Shown: positions 8,453 to 17,300 of the stretch, piece by piece
Layout: each line of letters opens with the position of its first letter
Position numbering within the stretch: the first letter of the stretch is position 1
NCBI RefSeq assembly: GCF_001447195.1
Contig: NZ_LFRI01000100.1
Span: 1-64,000, forward strand
Direction of reading: 5' to 3'
Length of the DNA: 64,000 nucleotides
DNA from: Aquabacterium parvum
Lineage (GTDB): Bacteria; Pseudomonadota; Gammaproteobacteria; Burkholderiales; Burkholderiaceae_C
Position numbers and translations under genes: made by a program
The notes under the pieces: model-generated
What the model was told of the DNA's origin: nothing
Database searches by the model: none
Seen by the model: the letters and a program-made list of their open reading frames with translations, nothing else

Positions 8453-9196
8453 TCAGTGACCGAGGTAAACGTCGATGACCTTGGGGTCGCTCTGGACCTG
8501 GTCCATGGTCCCTTCGGCCAGGATCTTTCCCTGGTGCATGACGGTGACCTTGGAGGCGATCTGCTTGACGAAGTCCATGTCGTGCTCGATGACGATCATC
8601 GAGCGGCCCTTGCAGATGCGCTTGAGCAACTCGGCGGTGAGCTCGCGCTCTTTGGCGCTCATGCCGGCGATCGGCTCGTCGAGCATCAGCAGCTCGGGCT
8701 CCTGCATCAGCAACATGCCGATCTCGAGCCATTGCTTCTGGCCGTGGCTGAGCAGGCCGGCTTCCATCTCGAGCTTGTCGGCCAGACCGATTTCTTCGGC
8801 CACCACCTGCACGCGCGCCTTGACCTCGTTGGTGCACTTGAAGGCCAGCGCGCCCAGCACCGATCGGCCCTGCGGGAAGGACACCTCCAGGTTCTGGAAG
8901 ACGCTGAGGTTCTCGTAGATGGAGGGCGTCTGGAACTTGCGACCCACGCCCGAGCGCACGATGGCGTGCTCGGACTTCTTGGTCAGCTCCTGGTCTTTGA
9001 ACTGGATGCTGCCCGTGGATGCCTTGGTCTTGCCGCAGATGAGGTCGAGCAGGGTGGTCTTGCCGGCACCGTTGGGGCCGATGATCACGCGCAGCTCGTT
9101 CTTGTCGACGTAGAGGTTGAGGCTGTCGATGGCCTTGAAGCCGTCGAAGGACACGGTCAGGCCTTCGATGTAGAGCACGAACTCTTTGGGTGCCAT
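8453..9196 (-). CDS. urtD: Urea/amide ABC transporter ATP-binding subunit UrtD
   Basis: The product has 247 residues. Walker A GPNGAGKTT, the signature LSHGQKQWLEIG and Walker B LLMLDEPIAGM identify a LivG/UrtD-type ATPase. The open frame continues upstream to 9469, but that part lies inside urtC and reads as non-natural sequence; the ATG at 9196 (MAPKEFVLY) has a GGAG upstream and begins the conserved domain. It pairs with UrtE and lies 38 bases after urtC. Confidence 0.92.
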   Translation of the reverse strand: MAPKEFVLYIEGLTVSFDGFKAIDSLNLYVDKNELRVIIGPNGAGKTTLLDLICGKTKASTGSIQFKDQELTKKSEHAIVRSGVGRKFQTPSIYENLSVFQNLEVSFPQGRSVLGALAFKCTNEVKARVQVVAEEIGLADKLEMEAGLLSHGQKQWLEIGMLLMQEPELLMLDEPIAGMSAKERELTAELLKRICKGRSMIVIEHDMDFVKQIASKVTVMHQGKILAEGTMDQVQSDPKVIDVYLGH

Positions 9197-9234
9197 GGTG
9201 TGGACTCCGGTTGTCGATGCGTTGTGTGCGGGGG

Positions 9235-10437
9235 TCAGGCCTGTTGGCCGCTCATGCCAGGAGGCATGCCGCCACCTGCCGGAGGTTTGCCGTTGGGCGG
9301 CACCTCGGGGTACATGGCGTGCGCCGTCTTGATGCGCTCGGCCTGCAGCTTGCGATCGGCCTGTCGCTTGGCCCACCAGGGCTTGATCTTTTGCTCCCAC
9401 AGGCCGGCCAGGCCGTCGGGAAAGGCCATGGTCACGCCGATGAACAGGGCGGCCATCAGGAACAGCCACAGGTCAGGCGCCGACTCGGAGAAGTAGGTCT
9501 TGCCGAAGTTGACGATGAGCGCGCCGTAGATGGCGCCCACCAGGCTCATGCGGCCACCGACGGCGGCGAAGATCACCATCTCGATGGAGGGCACGATGCC
9601 GACGAAGGACGGCGACATGAAGCCCACCTGCAGGGTGAACATCGCGCCGCCGATGGCCGAGAGGCCTGCCGCCAGGCAGAAGGCGAAGACCTTGAACATG
9701 GAGACGTCGTAGCCCGAGAAACGCACGCGGTCTTCCTTGTCGCGCATGGCCAGCAGCAGCGTGCCCAGCTTGCTCGATTGCACCCAGCGGCACAGCAGCA
9801 CCGAGGCCAGCAGCAGGCCTGCACACACGTAGTACAGGATCAGCTTGGCCTGGTCGGTGCGGATGTCCCAGCCCAGCATCGTCTTGAGGTCGGTGATGCC
9901 GTTGACGCCGCCGGTGTAGCCCTGCTGGCCGATGATCAGCACCGTCAGCACCAGGGCCACGGCCTGCGTGATGATGGCGAAGTACACGCCACCCACGCGC
10001 CGCTTGAACATGGCGAAGCTGATGATGAAGGCCAGCAGCATGGGCACGAGCACCACGGCAGCCAGGGCAAAGCCCAGGTTGTCGAAGGGCTGCCACCACC
10101 AGGGCAACTCGGTGAGCTGGTTCCAGTCCATGAAGTCGGGGATGCCCGGCGTGGACTGGATCTTGGTGCTTTCGGGGTCGGAGGCCTCCAGCTTGAGGAA
10201 CATGGCCATCATGTAGCCCCCCAGGCCGAAGAAGCAGCCCTGGCCCAGGCTGAGGATGCCGGCGTGCCCCCACAGCATGACCAGGCCGATGGCCACGAAA
10301 GCGTAGGTCAGGTACTTGCCCACCAGGTTGAGGCGAAAGGGCTCCAGGGCCAGCGGGAAGGCCACCAGCAGCACCAGGGCCAGCAGCAGGAAGCTGCCGA
10401 GCTTTTGTTTGGCCAGCCAGTCTTGCATAACGTTCAT
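9235..10437 (-). CDS. urtC: Urea/amide ABC transporter permease UrtC
   Basis: The product has 400 residues with about ten membrane segments and the LivM/UrtC signature around GHAGILSLGQGCFFGLGGYMM. The C-terminal 40 residues are a Gly/Pro/Met-rich tail (PPNGKPPAGGGMPPG...) of unknown use. The start at 10437 (MNVMQDW) has AAGGAG seven bases upstream. It forms the channel with UrtB in the inner membrane. Confidence 0.92.
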   Translation of the reverse strand: MNVMQDWLAKQKLGSFLLLALVLLVAFPLALEPFRLNLVGKYLTYAFVAIGLVMLWGHAGILSLGQGCFFGLGGYMMAMFLKLEASDPESTKIQSTPGIPDFMDWNQLTELPWWWQPFDNLGFALAAVVLVPMLLAFIISFAMFKRRVGGVYFAIITQAVALVLTVLIIGQQGYTGGVNGITDLKTMLGWDIRTDQAKLILYYVCAGLLLASVLLCRWVQSSKLGTLLLAMRDKEDRVRFSGYDVSMFKVFAFCLAAGLSAIGGAMFTLQVGFMSPSFVGIVPSIEMVIFAAVGGRMSLVGAIYGALIVNFGKTYFSESAPDLWLFLMAALFIGVTMAFPDGLAGLWEQKIKPWWAKRQADRKLQAERIKTAHAMYPEVPPNGKPPAGGGMPPGMSGQQA

Positions 10438-10468
10438 GTGAGTGCTCCTTTTGATCTGGTGTGCAACG

Positions 10469-11389
10469 TCAACGGCGGACCTTGGAGGCGAAGAGGCCTT
10501 GCGGGCGCAGCATCAAGATGGTGATGACGGCCATCAGCGTGAGCACCTTGGCGTTCGAGCCGCTCATGAAGAATTCGGAGATCGACTGCGTCTGTGCGAT
10601 GCCGAAGGCCGATGCGACGGTGCCCAGCAGGCTGCCCGCGCCACCGAAGGTGACCACCAGGAAGCTGTCGACGATGTAGAGCGAGCCGCTGGTCGGGCCC
10701 GTGGAGCCGATGGTGGTGAAGGCCGCACCCGCCACACCGGCGATGCCGCAGCCGATGGCGAACGTCAGGCGATCGGTCTTCTTGGTGTTGATGCCGATGG
10801 CGTTGGCCATCACGCGGTTGCTGACCGTGGCGCGCACGCGCAGGCCCCAGCGGGCTTTGTAGAGGGCCAGCAGCAGCAGGGCGGTGACCACGGCGGTCAG
10901 GCCCATCACGAACAGGCCGTTGATGGGGATGTCGAGGCCCTCGGCCGGGGCCCACGAGCCCATCAGCCAGTCGGGCAGCGTCGGGCTGACTTCCTTGGGG
11001 CCGAAGGTGGAGCGAAAGACCTGCTGCAGGCCCAGGCTCAAGCCCCAGGTGGCCAGCAGGGTGTCGAGCGGTCGCTTGTAGAGGTGTCTGATCAGGGCCC
11101 ACTCGGTGAGCCAGCCCGCCGCGAAGGCGAACAGGAAGGCCGCGACGATGGCCACAGGGAAGTACATCTGCACCAAGCCGGGCGCGAAGGTCTCAGTCAG
11201 TGTCGAGCCCAGGTAGACGGTGTAGGCCCCGATGGTCATGAACTCACCGTGGGCCATGTTGATGACCCCCATCTGGCCGAAGATCACCGCCAGGCCGAGG
11301 CCCATCAGCAGCAGCACGGAAAACAGGCTCAGCCCGGCGAAGCCTTGCATGAGCCCGATGTTGAGCATGTCGTTGAGTGTCATGTCCAT
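10469..11389 (-). CDS. urtB: Urea/amide ABC transporter permease UrtB (short form)
   Basis: The product has 306 residues, a LivH/UrtB-type permease with the motif FGQMGVINMAHGEFMTIGAY. Many UrtB proteins carry a periplasmic N-terminal extension of about 200 residues; this one does not, which makes it the short form seen with some amide/urea systems. The start at 11389 (MDMTLNDML) has GAGGGTG upstream; the frame is open to 11473 but that stretch overlaps the terminator-like hairpin. It lies 110 bases after urtA and 31 before urtC. Confidence 0.9.
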   Translation of the reverse strand: MDMTLNDMLNIGLMQGFAGLSLFSVLLLMGLGLAVIFGQMGVINMAHGEFMTIGAYTVYLGSTLTETFAPGLVQMYFPVAIVAAFLFAFAAGWLTEWALIRHLYKRPLDTLLATWGLSLGLQQVFRSTFGPKEVSPTLPDWLMGSWAPAEGLDIPINGLFVMGLTAVVTALLLLALYKARWGLRVRATVSNRVMANAIGINTKKTDRLTFAIGCGIAGVAGAAFTTIGSTGPTSGSLYIVDSFLVVTFGGAGSLLGTVASAFGIAQTQSISEFFMSGSNAKVLTLMAVITILMLRPQGLFASKVRR

Positions 11390-11411
11390 GTTGTTCACCC
11401 TCGCATCCGCC

Positions 11412-11457
11412 AAAAAACCTGCGCGGCCCGGCCAGCGCTGGCGCGGGCCGCAGCAGG
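11412..11457 (-). terminator. Hairpin plus T6 between urtA and urtB (partial terminator/attenuator)
   Basis: Read on the minus strand, CCTGC-t-GCGGCCCG-c-GCCAGC pairs with GCTGGC-CGGGCCGC-GCAGG, about 19 bp with two single-base bulges, and is followed at once by six T residues. It sits in the 110-base gap after the binding-protein gene. Such sites commonly let the abundant solute-binding protein be made in excess over the membrane subunits, by ending most transcripts there or protecting the urtA mRNA 3' end. Confidence 0.8.
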
Positions 11458-11499
11458 AAGCAGGTGGTTTCAAACTGCACCACCCGCGCGCTCACTCGG

Positions 11500-12789
11500 T
11501 CACTGGTATCCCTTGGGGAAGGGGTTCGGTTCGATCAGCTCGGGCGACTCGGCAACCACCTTGAAGGTGCCGTCGGGCAGGCCCTGGGCGATGCGCGATT
11601 TGCTCCACAAGTGGTGGTTCTGGTGGACCTTGACGTAGCCTTCCGGCGCGGTCTTGAGCTCGATGCCAGGCGATGCGGCAACGACCTTGTCGACGTCAAA
11701 GCTGCCTGCCTTCTCGACAGCGGCCTTCCACAGCCAGGGGCCCAGGTAGCCAGCTTGTGTCACGTCGCCGATCACCGACTTCGGACCGTAGGCCTTCTTG
11801 AAGGCTTCGACGAACTTCTTGTTGTTGTCGTTGGTCAGCGACTGGAAGTACTTCATCGAGCTGTAGAAGCCAGCGAAGTTCTCGCCACCCACGCCGAGCA
11901 TTTCGTCTTCGGTCACCGACAGGGTCAGCAGGAACTGCTTGGCACCGGTGATGCCGGCGGCCTTGAGTTGCTTGTAGAAGGCCACGTTCGAGCCACCCAC
12001 CACGGCGGCGAAGATGCAGTCGGGCTTGGCCACCTTGATCTTGTTGATCAGGGAGTTGAAGTTGGTGTGGCCCAGCGGGTAGTACTCTTCACCGACCACC
12101 TTGCCCAGCTTGCCCACCGACTCGATGTGCTTGCGCGCGATCTTCATGGAGGTGCGCGGCCAGATGTAGTCGGAGCCGACGAGGAAGAAGGTCTTGGCCT
12201 TCTTCTCTTTCGCGCCCCAGTCCAGGCCGTAGATGATCTGCTGCGTGGCTTCCTGGCCGGTGTAGATCACGTTCTTGGACTGCTCCAGGCCTTCGTAGAA
12301 GGTGGGGTAGTACAGCAGGCCGTTTTCCTTCTCGAAGATGGGCAGCACGGCCTTGCGCGAGGCAGAGGTCCAGCAGCCAAAAACCGCGGCGACCTTGTCG
12401 TTTACCAGCAGCTTCTTGGACTTCTCGGCAAACGTCGGCCAGTCGGAGGCGCCGTCTTCCTTGATGACCTTGATCTTGCGGCCCAGGATGCCGCCCATGG
12501 CGTTGATCTGGTCGATGGCGAGCTGTTCGGCCTGGATGGAGCCGGTCTCGGAGATGGCCATGGTGCCGGTGGCCGAGTGCAGCTGACCGACGATGACCTC
12601 GGTGTCGGTCACGGCCAGCTTGGTGGTGTTGACCTTGGCGGTCGGGAAGGACTGGGCGTTGGCCGAGGTGGCCAGCATGCCCAGCCCGCCCGCACCGGCC
12701 ATGCCGGCCAGGGGCAGGGCGCCCATGCCCTGCAGCAGGCGGCGGCGGCTGCTGCGGTTGTGGGACAGGTCATCTTCGCGGTTCGACAT
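11500..12789 (-). CDS. urtA: Urea/amide ABC transporter substrate-binding protein, Tat-exported
   Basis: The product has 429 residues. A twin-arginine signal (RSSRRRLLQG at residues 12-21, then a hydrophobic stretch ending ANAQS) precedes a class I periplasmic-binding fold of the UrtA/FmdD/AmiC group (VIVGQLHSATGTMAISE, then FGCWTSASRKAVLPIFE and PTFYEGLEQSKNVIYTGQ). It captures the solute in the periplasm for UrtBCDE. The start at 12789 has AAGGAG eight bases upstream. It is first in the operon. Family members bind urea, formamide or short amides; the fmdA gene downstream and the absence of urease favour amides. Confidence 0.92.
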   Translation of the reverse strand: MSNREDDLSHNRSSRRRLLQGMGALPLAGMAGAGGLGMLATSANAQSFPTAKVNTTKLAVTDTEVIVGQLHSATGTMAISETGSIQAEQLAIDQINAMGGILGRKIKVIKEDGASDWPTFAEKSKKLLVNDKVAAVFGCWTSASRKAVLPIFEKENGLLYYPTFYEGLEQSKNVIYTGQEATQQIIYGLDWGAKEKKAKTFFLVGSDYIWPRTSMKIARKHIESVGKLGKVVGEEYYPLGHTNFNSLINKIKVAKPDCIFAAVVGGSNVAFYKQLKAAGITGAKQFLLTLSVTEDEMLGVGGENFAGFYSSMKYFQSLTNDNNKKFVEAFKKAYGPKSVIGDVTQAGYLGPWLWKAAVEKAGSFDVDKVVAASPGIELKTAPEGYVKVHQNHHLWSKSRIAQGLPDGTFKVVAESPELIEPNPFPKGYQ

Positions 12790-12956
12790 GGAAAGGCTCC
12801 TTGCACAAAAATGGGTTGCCAACGGGGACTCGGATGCCGCATCCCGGTGCATGCCATTTCAAACAGCGAGCCCGGCGCGGCCTTGGGTCACACCTTAGGC
12901 AGGGCCAGGGTTTCCATGAATACGTCAATTAACGTAGTCGTTGCGCAGGGCAACGG

Positions 12957-12973
12957 TTGGACTGCTTCTTGCA
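12957..12973 (+). promoter_or_regulatory. Sigma-54-like promoter element ahead of the transporter-kinase gene
   Basis: TTGGACTGCTTCTTGCA carries the invariant GG (-24) and GC (-12) separated by ten bases and a perfect TTGCA at -12. The -24 half is less good (TGGAC instead of TGGCAC). It would start transcription about 26 bases before the GTG at 13010. Sigma-54 control would suit a nitrogen-related system. No NtrC-type binding palindrome was seen nearby, so this rests on the element alone. Confidence 0.4.
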
Positions 12974-13009
12974 CACTCAGGGTGCTGGTGTTTCAGCTGG
13001 AGCCTGTTC

Positions 13010-16000
13010 GTGTCCGTTGCCCGGCAGAAGATTTTTCGCATTCGCCGTGACTACAACTCCTGGGTCGCCAACGAGACCCTGGAGGACTACGCCCTGCGCT
13101 ACACCCCCCGCACCTTTCGCAAGTGGAGCGAGATGCGGGTGGCCAACACGGCCTTCGGTGCGGTGTCCTTCCTGGCGCTCGAAGCCATCGGCGGGGCCAT
13201 CGCGCTGAACCACGGTTTCAGCACGGCGCTGTGGGCCATCCTGGTGGTGGGCATCATCACCTTCCTCACCGGCCTGCCGATCAGCTACTACGCCGCCAAG
13301 TACGGCGTGGACATGGACCTGCTCACCCGGGGCGCCGGCTTCGGCTACCTGGGCTCGACGCTGACCTCGCTGATCTACGCGAGCTTCACCTTCATCTTCT
13401 TCGCGCTCGAAGCAGCCATCATGGCGCTGGCTTTGGAGATGCTGTTCGGCTGGTCGCTGCCGGTTTGTTATGTGATCTCGTCGCTGGTCATCATCCCGCT
13501 GGTCACGCACGGCATCACGCTGATCTCTCGCCTGCAGACCTGGACGCAGCCGCTGTGGTTGGGCCTGTGGGTGCTGCCCTTCATCGCGGTGGCCTGGCAC
13601 AAGCCCGAGGCCTATGTCGAGTTCACGCAGCTCGCTGGCCGCGCCACGGGTGACAGCGAGTTCCACTGGCTGGCTTTCGGCATGGCGGCCACGGTCGCGT
13701 TCTCGCTGATCGTGCAGGTGGGCGAGCAGGTGGACTTCCTGCGTTTCTTGCCCGAGAAGACGAAAGAAAACCGCGTGCGCTGGTGGACGGCGGTGCTGGT
13801 GGCCGGGCCGGGCTGGATCGTGCCGGGCATGCTCAAGATGCTGGCCGGCGCCTTCCTGGCCTACCTGGCCCTGCAGCGCGAGGTGCCGGTGGAGCACGCC
13901 ATCGAGCCCACGCAGATGTACCTGGCCGGCTTCAGCGAGGTGTTTGGCTCGCCGACGGTGGCGTTGTGGGTGACGGTGCTCTTTGTCATCGTCTCGCAGG
14001 TCAAGATCAACGTGACCAATGCCTACGCGGGTTCGCTGGCGTGGTCGAACTTTTTTGCGCGGCTCACGCACAGCCACCCGGGGCGCGTGGTCTGGCTGGT
14101 CTTCAACGTGATGATCGCCGTGCTGCTGATGACGCTGGGCGTGTTCGGGGCGCTCGAGCGCGTGCTGGGCCTCTACAGCAACGTGGCGATTGCCTGGGTG
14201 GGTGCGCTGGTGGCCGACCTGGTCATCAACAAGCCGCTGGGCTGGTCACCCAAAGGGGTCGAGTTCAAGCGGGCCTACCTGCACGACCTCAACCCCGTTG
14301 GGTTGGGGGCCACGCTGTTGGGGGCGGGCGTGGCGGTGCCTGCGCACGCGGGGTTGCTGGGGGCGAGCCTGGTGCCGTGGGCGCCCTTCATCGCGCTGGC
14401 ATTGGCCTTGGTGGCAGCCCCCTCCATCGCCTGGTGGACCAAGGGGCGCTACTACCTGGCCAGGCAGCCGCAGACGCCCTGGCGACCTGGCCAGCTGGTG
14501 CACTGCAGCGTGTGCGAGAACGCCTTCGAGTCCGAAGACATGGCCACCTGCCCGGCCTATGACGCGCCCATCTGCTCGCTGTGTTGCACGCTGGAGTCGC
14601 GCTGCCACGATCGGTGCAAGACGCGTTCGCGCGCGGCCGAGCAGGTCTCCGACGTGCTCAGCTCGGTGCTGCCGGCCTACATGTCACGGCGCATCAACTT
14701 CCGCGTCGGGCATTACCTGGTGGTCTTCCTGTCGCTGGCGGCTTTGCTGGCCTTTGTGCTGGGCGTGGTGTATTACCAGGAGGGCGTGGTGCGGCCCGAG
14801 CTGCTGGCTGACCACACCTTGCCGCCGGGTGCGCTCGAGAGCCCCTTCGTGAAGGTCTATGCCTTGCTGTTGCTGGCTGCGGCCGTGTGCGCCTGGTGGG
14901 TGGTGCTGGCTTCAGAGAGTCGGCGCATGGCGCAGGACGACTCCAACCGACAGAACCAGTTGCTGCAGCAGGAAATCGACGCTCACCGCCGCACCGACGC
15001 CGCGCTGCAGCAGGCCAAGGAGCTGGCCGAGGCCGCCAACCAGGCCAAGACCCGCTACGTGGCCGGCATGACGCACGAGCTGCGCACGCCGCTCAACAGC
15101 ATCATGGGCTACGTGCAGATCCTGCTCAAAGACGAGCCTCCAGTGGGTGCGCGCCGCGGCCCGCTGACCACCATCCAGCGAAGCGGTGAGCACCTCAGCG
15201 GCCTGATCGATGGCTTGCTCGACCTGGCCCGCATCGAAGCCGGCCGCCTGCGGCTCGACCCATCGCCGGTGCCCCTGATCGAGTTCCTGGAAGACGTGGT
15301 CGGCATGGTCAAGCCGCAGGCCGAGGCCAAGGGCCTGGGCTTTCGGTTGGAGACGCGCGGCCGCGTGCCGGCCTGGGTGCACGCCGACGCCCGGCGCTTG
15401 CGGCAGATCCTCATCAACCTGACCAGCAACGCCGTGCGCTTCACCGAACGCGGGCAGATCACGCTGCGGCTCGACGCCCGCCGCGAGGTGCTGCGCTTCG
15501 AGGTTGAAGACACCGGCATCGGCATCGCGCCGCAGGACATGGAGCGCATCTTCCTGCCCTTCGAGCGCGGCAGCGGCGGGCGGCGCAGCAGCGAGCCCGG
15601 CACCGGCCTGGGCCTGACCATCACCCACCTGCTCACCGAGCTGATGGGCGGCGAGCTCAGCGTGCAAAGCACCATGGGGCAGGGCGGCACCTTTTCCGTT
15701 CGCCTGTACCTGCGGGAGATCTCCGAGCCGGTGCCGGCGCCCGAGGCGTTGTCGTCAACCCGAGGCGCCCAAGCCTGGCAGGTCAGCGGGCACGCCCACG
15801 ACGCCAACGGCGCCCACCATGTTCACAGCGATCTCATCGCCCGCGACTACCGGCCCGTCATTGGCTACAGCGGCCCGCGCCGCACGCTGCTGGTGGTCGA
15901 CGACCAACCCATCCAGCGTCAGATGCTGGCCGGCATGCTGATGCCCCTGGGCTTCGTGGTGCGCGAAGCCGCCAGCGGCCACGAATGCCTGGAGAGCGTG

Positions 16001-16606
16001 CGCGAGGCCCCGCCCGATGCCGTGCTGCTGGACATCAGCATGGACGACATGGACGGCTGGCAGACGGCGCGTGCCCTGCGCCAGGCCGGCTGCACCGACG
16101 TGCCCGTGATCATGGTCTCGGCCAACGTGTTCGAGAACCGACCCGAGAACCTCGCTGCAGCGCAGGCCCAGGCCTTCGTGGCCAAGCCGGTGATGGAGTC
16201 CGAGCTGCTCGACACGCTGGGCGAGCAGTTGGGGCTGCATTGGCAGGCCGAGGCATCGCCAGCGCGCACGACCCCGACCGACGCGCTGGCCGAGGTGCCA
16301 GTCAGCGAACCAGGCCTGGTGTCTTTGGGCATGCCCGAAGAGCCGTGCCCTGTGCCGATCGAGGCCGCCAAACCCCCGGTCGCCCCGCTGCCTCCTGACG
16401 CCGCCTGGGAACTGCACCGCCTGGCCCGCCGTGGCCACGCCCAGGCCCTGGCCGAGTCCCTGGCTGGCTGGCGCACCGAATCGCCCGAACACGCTGCCCG
16501 CTGGCGGCAACTGCAGTCCTGGCTGGAGGCCTTTGACCTCGATGCCATCCAGGCCGACCTGGCACCCGAATTGATGGAGGAACAGGCCGATGAGCCCCGA
16601 CGTTGA
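13010..16606 (+). CDS. NCS1-transporter-like domain fused to hybrid sensor histidine kinase
   Basis: The product has 1198 residues. Residues about 20-480 form a 12-helix membrane domain of the nucleobase:cation symporter-1 (CodB-like) family (LEDYALRYTPRTFRKWS, then LTRGAGFGYLGSTLTSLIYA). A cysteine-rich linker (Cys 499, 502, 514, 522, 525, 526, 532, 536) and two more membrane helices follow. Then comes HisKA with His689 (MTHELRTPLN), HATPase_c (N box LINLTSNAVRF, GTGLGLTI), a receiver with Asp1008 (VLLDISMDDMDG), and about 120 further residues. The GTG at 13010 is preferred: GGAG lies seven bases upstream; a TTG at 12941 is the alternative. It is divergent from urtA and overlaps its response regulator by 17 bases. 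A nitrogen-solute sensor is likely but unproven. Confidence 0.88.
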   Translation: MSVARQKIFRIRRDYNSWVANETLEDYALRYTPRTFRKWSEMRVANTAFGAVSFLALEAIGGAIALNHGFSTALWAILVVGIITFLTGLPISYYAAKYGVDMDLLTRGAGFGYLGSTLTSLIYASFTFIFFALEAAIMALALEMLFGWSLPVCYVISSLVIIPLVTHGITLISRLQTWTQPLWLGLWVLPFIAVAWHKPEAYVEFTQLAGRATGDSEFHWLAFGMAATVAFSLIVQVGEQVDFLRFLPEKTKENRVRWWTAVLVAGPGWIVPGMLKMLAGAFLAYLALQREVPVEHAIEPTQMYLAGFSEVFGSPTVALWVTVLFVIVSQVKINVTNAYAGSLAWSNFFARLTHSHPGRVVWLVFNVMIAVLLMTLGVFGALERVLGLYSNVAIAWVGALVADLVINKPLGWSPKGVEFKRAYLHDLNPVGLGATLLGAGVAVPAHAGLLGASLVPWAPFIALALALVAAPSIAWWTKGRYYLARQPQTPWRPGQLVHCSVCENAFESEDMATCPAYDAPICSLCCTLESRCHDRCKTRSRAAEQVSDVLSSVLPAYMSRRINFRVGHYLVVFLSLAALLAFVLGVVYYQEGVVRPELLADHTLPPGALESPFVKVYALLLLAAAVCAWWVVLASESRRMAQDDSNRQNQLLQQEIDAHRRTDAALQQAKELAEAANQAKTRYVAGMTHELRTPLNSIMGYVQILLKDEPPVGARRGPLTTIQRSGEHLSGLIDGLLDLARIEAGRLRLDPSPVPLIEFLEDVVGMVKPQAEAKGLGFRLETRGRVPAWVHADARRLRQILINLTSNAVRFTERGQITLRLDARREVLRFEVEDTGIGIAPQDMERIFLPFERGSGGRRSSEPGTGLGLTITHLLTELMGGELSVQSTMGQGGTFSVRLYLREISEPVPAPEALSSTRGAQAWQVSGHAHDANGAHHVHSDLIARDYRPVIGYSGPRRTLLVVDDQPIQRQMLAGMLMPLGFVVREAASGHECLESVREAPPDAVLLDISMDDMDGWQTARALRQAGCTDVPVIMVSANVFENRPENLAAAQAQAFVAKPVMESELLDTLGEQLGLHWQAEASPARTTPTDALAEVPVSEPGLVSLGMPEEPCPVPIEAAKPPVAPLPPDAAWELHRLARRGHAQALAESLAGWRTESPEHAARWRQLQSWLEAFDLDAIQADLAPELMEEQADEPRR

Positions 16607-17300
16607 GGCCCCGCCCGCCCAGGCAGCCACGCCCCCTGCGCGGGCCGGCACGGTGCTGGTGGTGGACGACGCACCCGACACCTTGCGCATGCTGTGCGAC
16701 GCGCTGGCCGGCGAGGGCTACACCGTGCTCGTGGCCCGCGATGGCCCGCAAGCCCTGGCGCGGCTGGATGTCGTCACGCCCGACGCCATCTTGCTCGACG
16801 GCGTCATGCCCGGCTGGAGTGGCTTCGAGACCTGCCAGCGCATCAAGGCCCACCCCGTTGGTCAGGCCATCCCGGTCATCTTCATGACCGGCCTGAGCGA
16901 CACCACCGACGTGGTCACCGGCTTTGAGGTCGGCGGGGTCGATTACGTGGTCAAGCCCATCCGAATCGAAGAGGTGTTGGCCCGACTGAATACGCACGTG
17001 CGCAACGCCCGCAACGCCCGCGCCGCCCGCGAGGCCCTGGCCCAGGCGAGCATGCAGCAGCGCCCGCTGCCGCTCAACGCCTCGCCCGAAACCGACCGCC
17101 TGCTGCAGGCCTCGCTCACCCCGCGCGAAACCGAGGTGCTGACCTGGTTGGCGCGCGGCAAGACCAACCGCGACATCGCCGAGATCCTCGGCATGAGCCA
17201 CCGAACCGTCAACAAGCACCTGGAACACATCTTTGAAAAGCTGGGTGTCGAGACGCGGGCGGCGGCTGCGGCCCTGGCCACGCGGGCGATCACGGTTTGA
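16590..17300 (+). CDS. LuxR-family (NarL/FixJ-type) response regulator
   Basis: The product has 236 residues. The receiver domain has the acidic pair in VLVVDDAPD, phospho-acceptor Asp70 in AILLDGVMPG and Lys in YVVKPI. A LuxR-type helix-turn-helix follows (LTPRETEVLTWLARGKTNRD, then MSHRTVNKHLEHIFEKLGV). The ATG at 16590 overlaps the end of the transporter-kinase gene by 17 bases and has GGAGGAA upstream, so the two are translationally linked and almost certainly a cognate pair. Probable targets are the divergent urt-fmd operon and its own gene. Confidence 0.9.
   Translation: MSPDVEAPPAQAATPPARAGTVLVVDDAPDTLRMLCDALAGEGYTVLVARDGPQALARLDVVTPDAILLDGVMPGWSGFETCQRIKAHPVGQAIPVIFMTGLSDTTDVVTGFEVGGVDYVVKPIRIEEVLARLNTHVRNARNARAAREALAQASMQQRPLPLNASPETDRLLQASLTPRETEVLTWLARGKTNRDIAEILGMSHRTVNKHLEHIFEKLGVETRAAAAALATRAITV

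Noticed and set aside
12790..12957. Sigma-54 or NtrC sites for urtA on the minus strand
   Set aside because: TGGCA occurs twice but without GC at the required ten-base spacing; no NtrC-type palindrome found.
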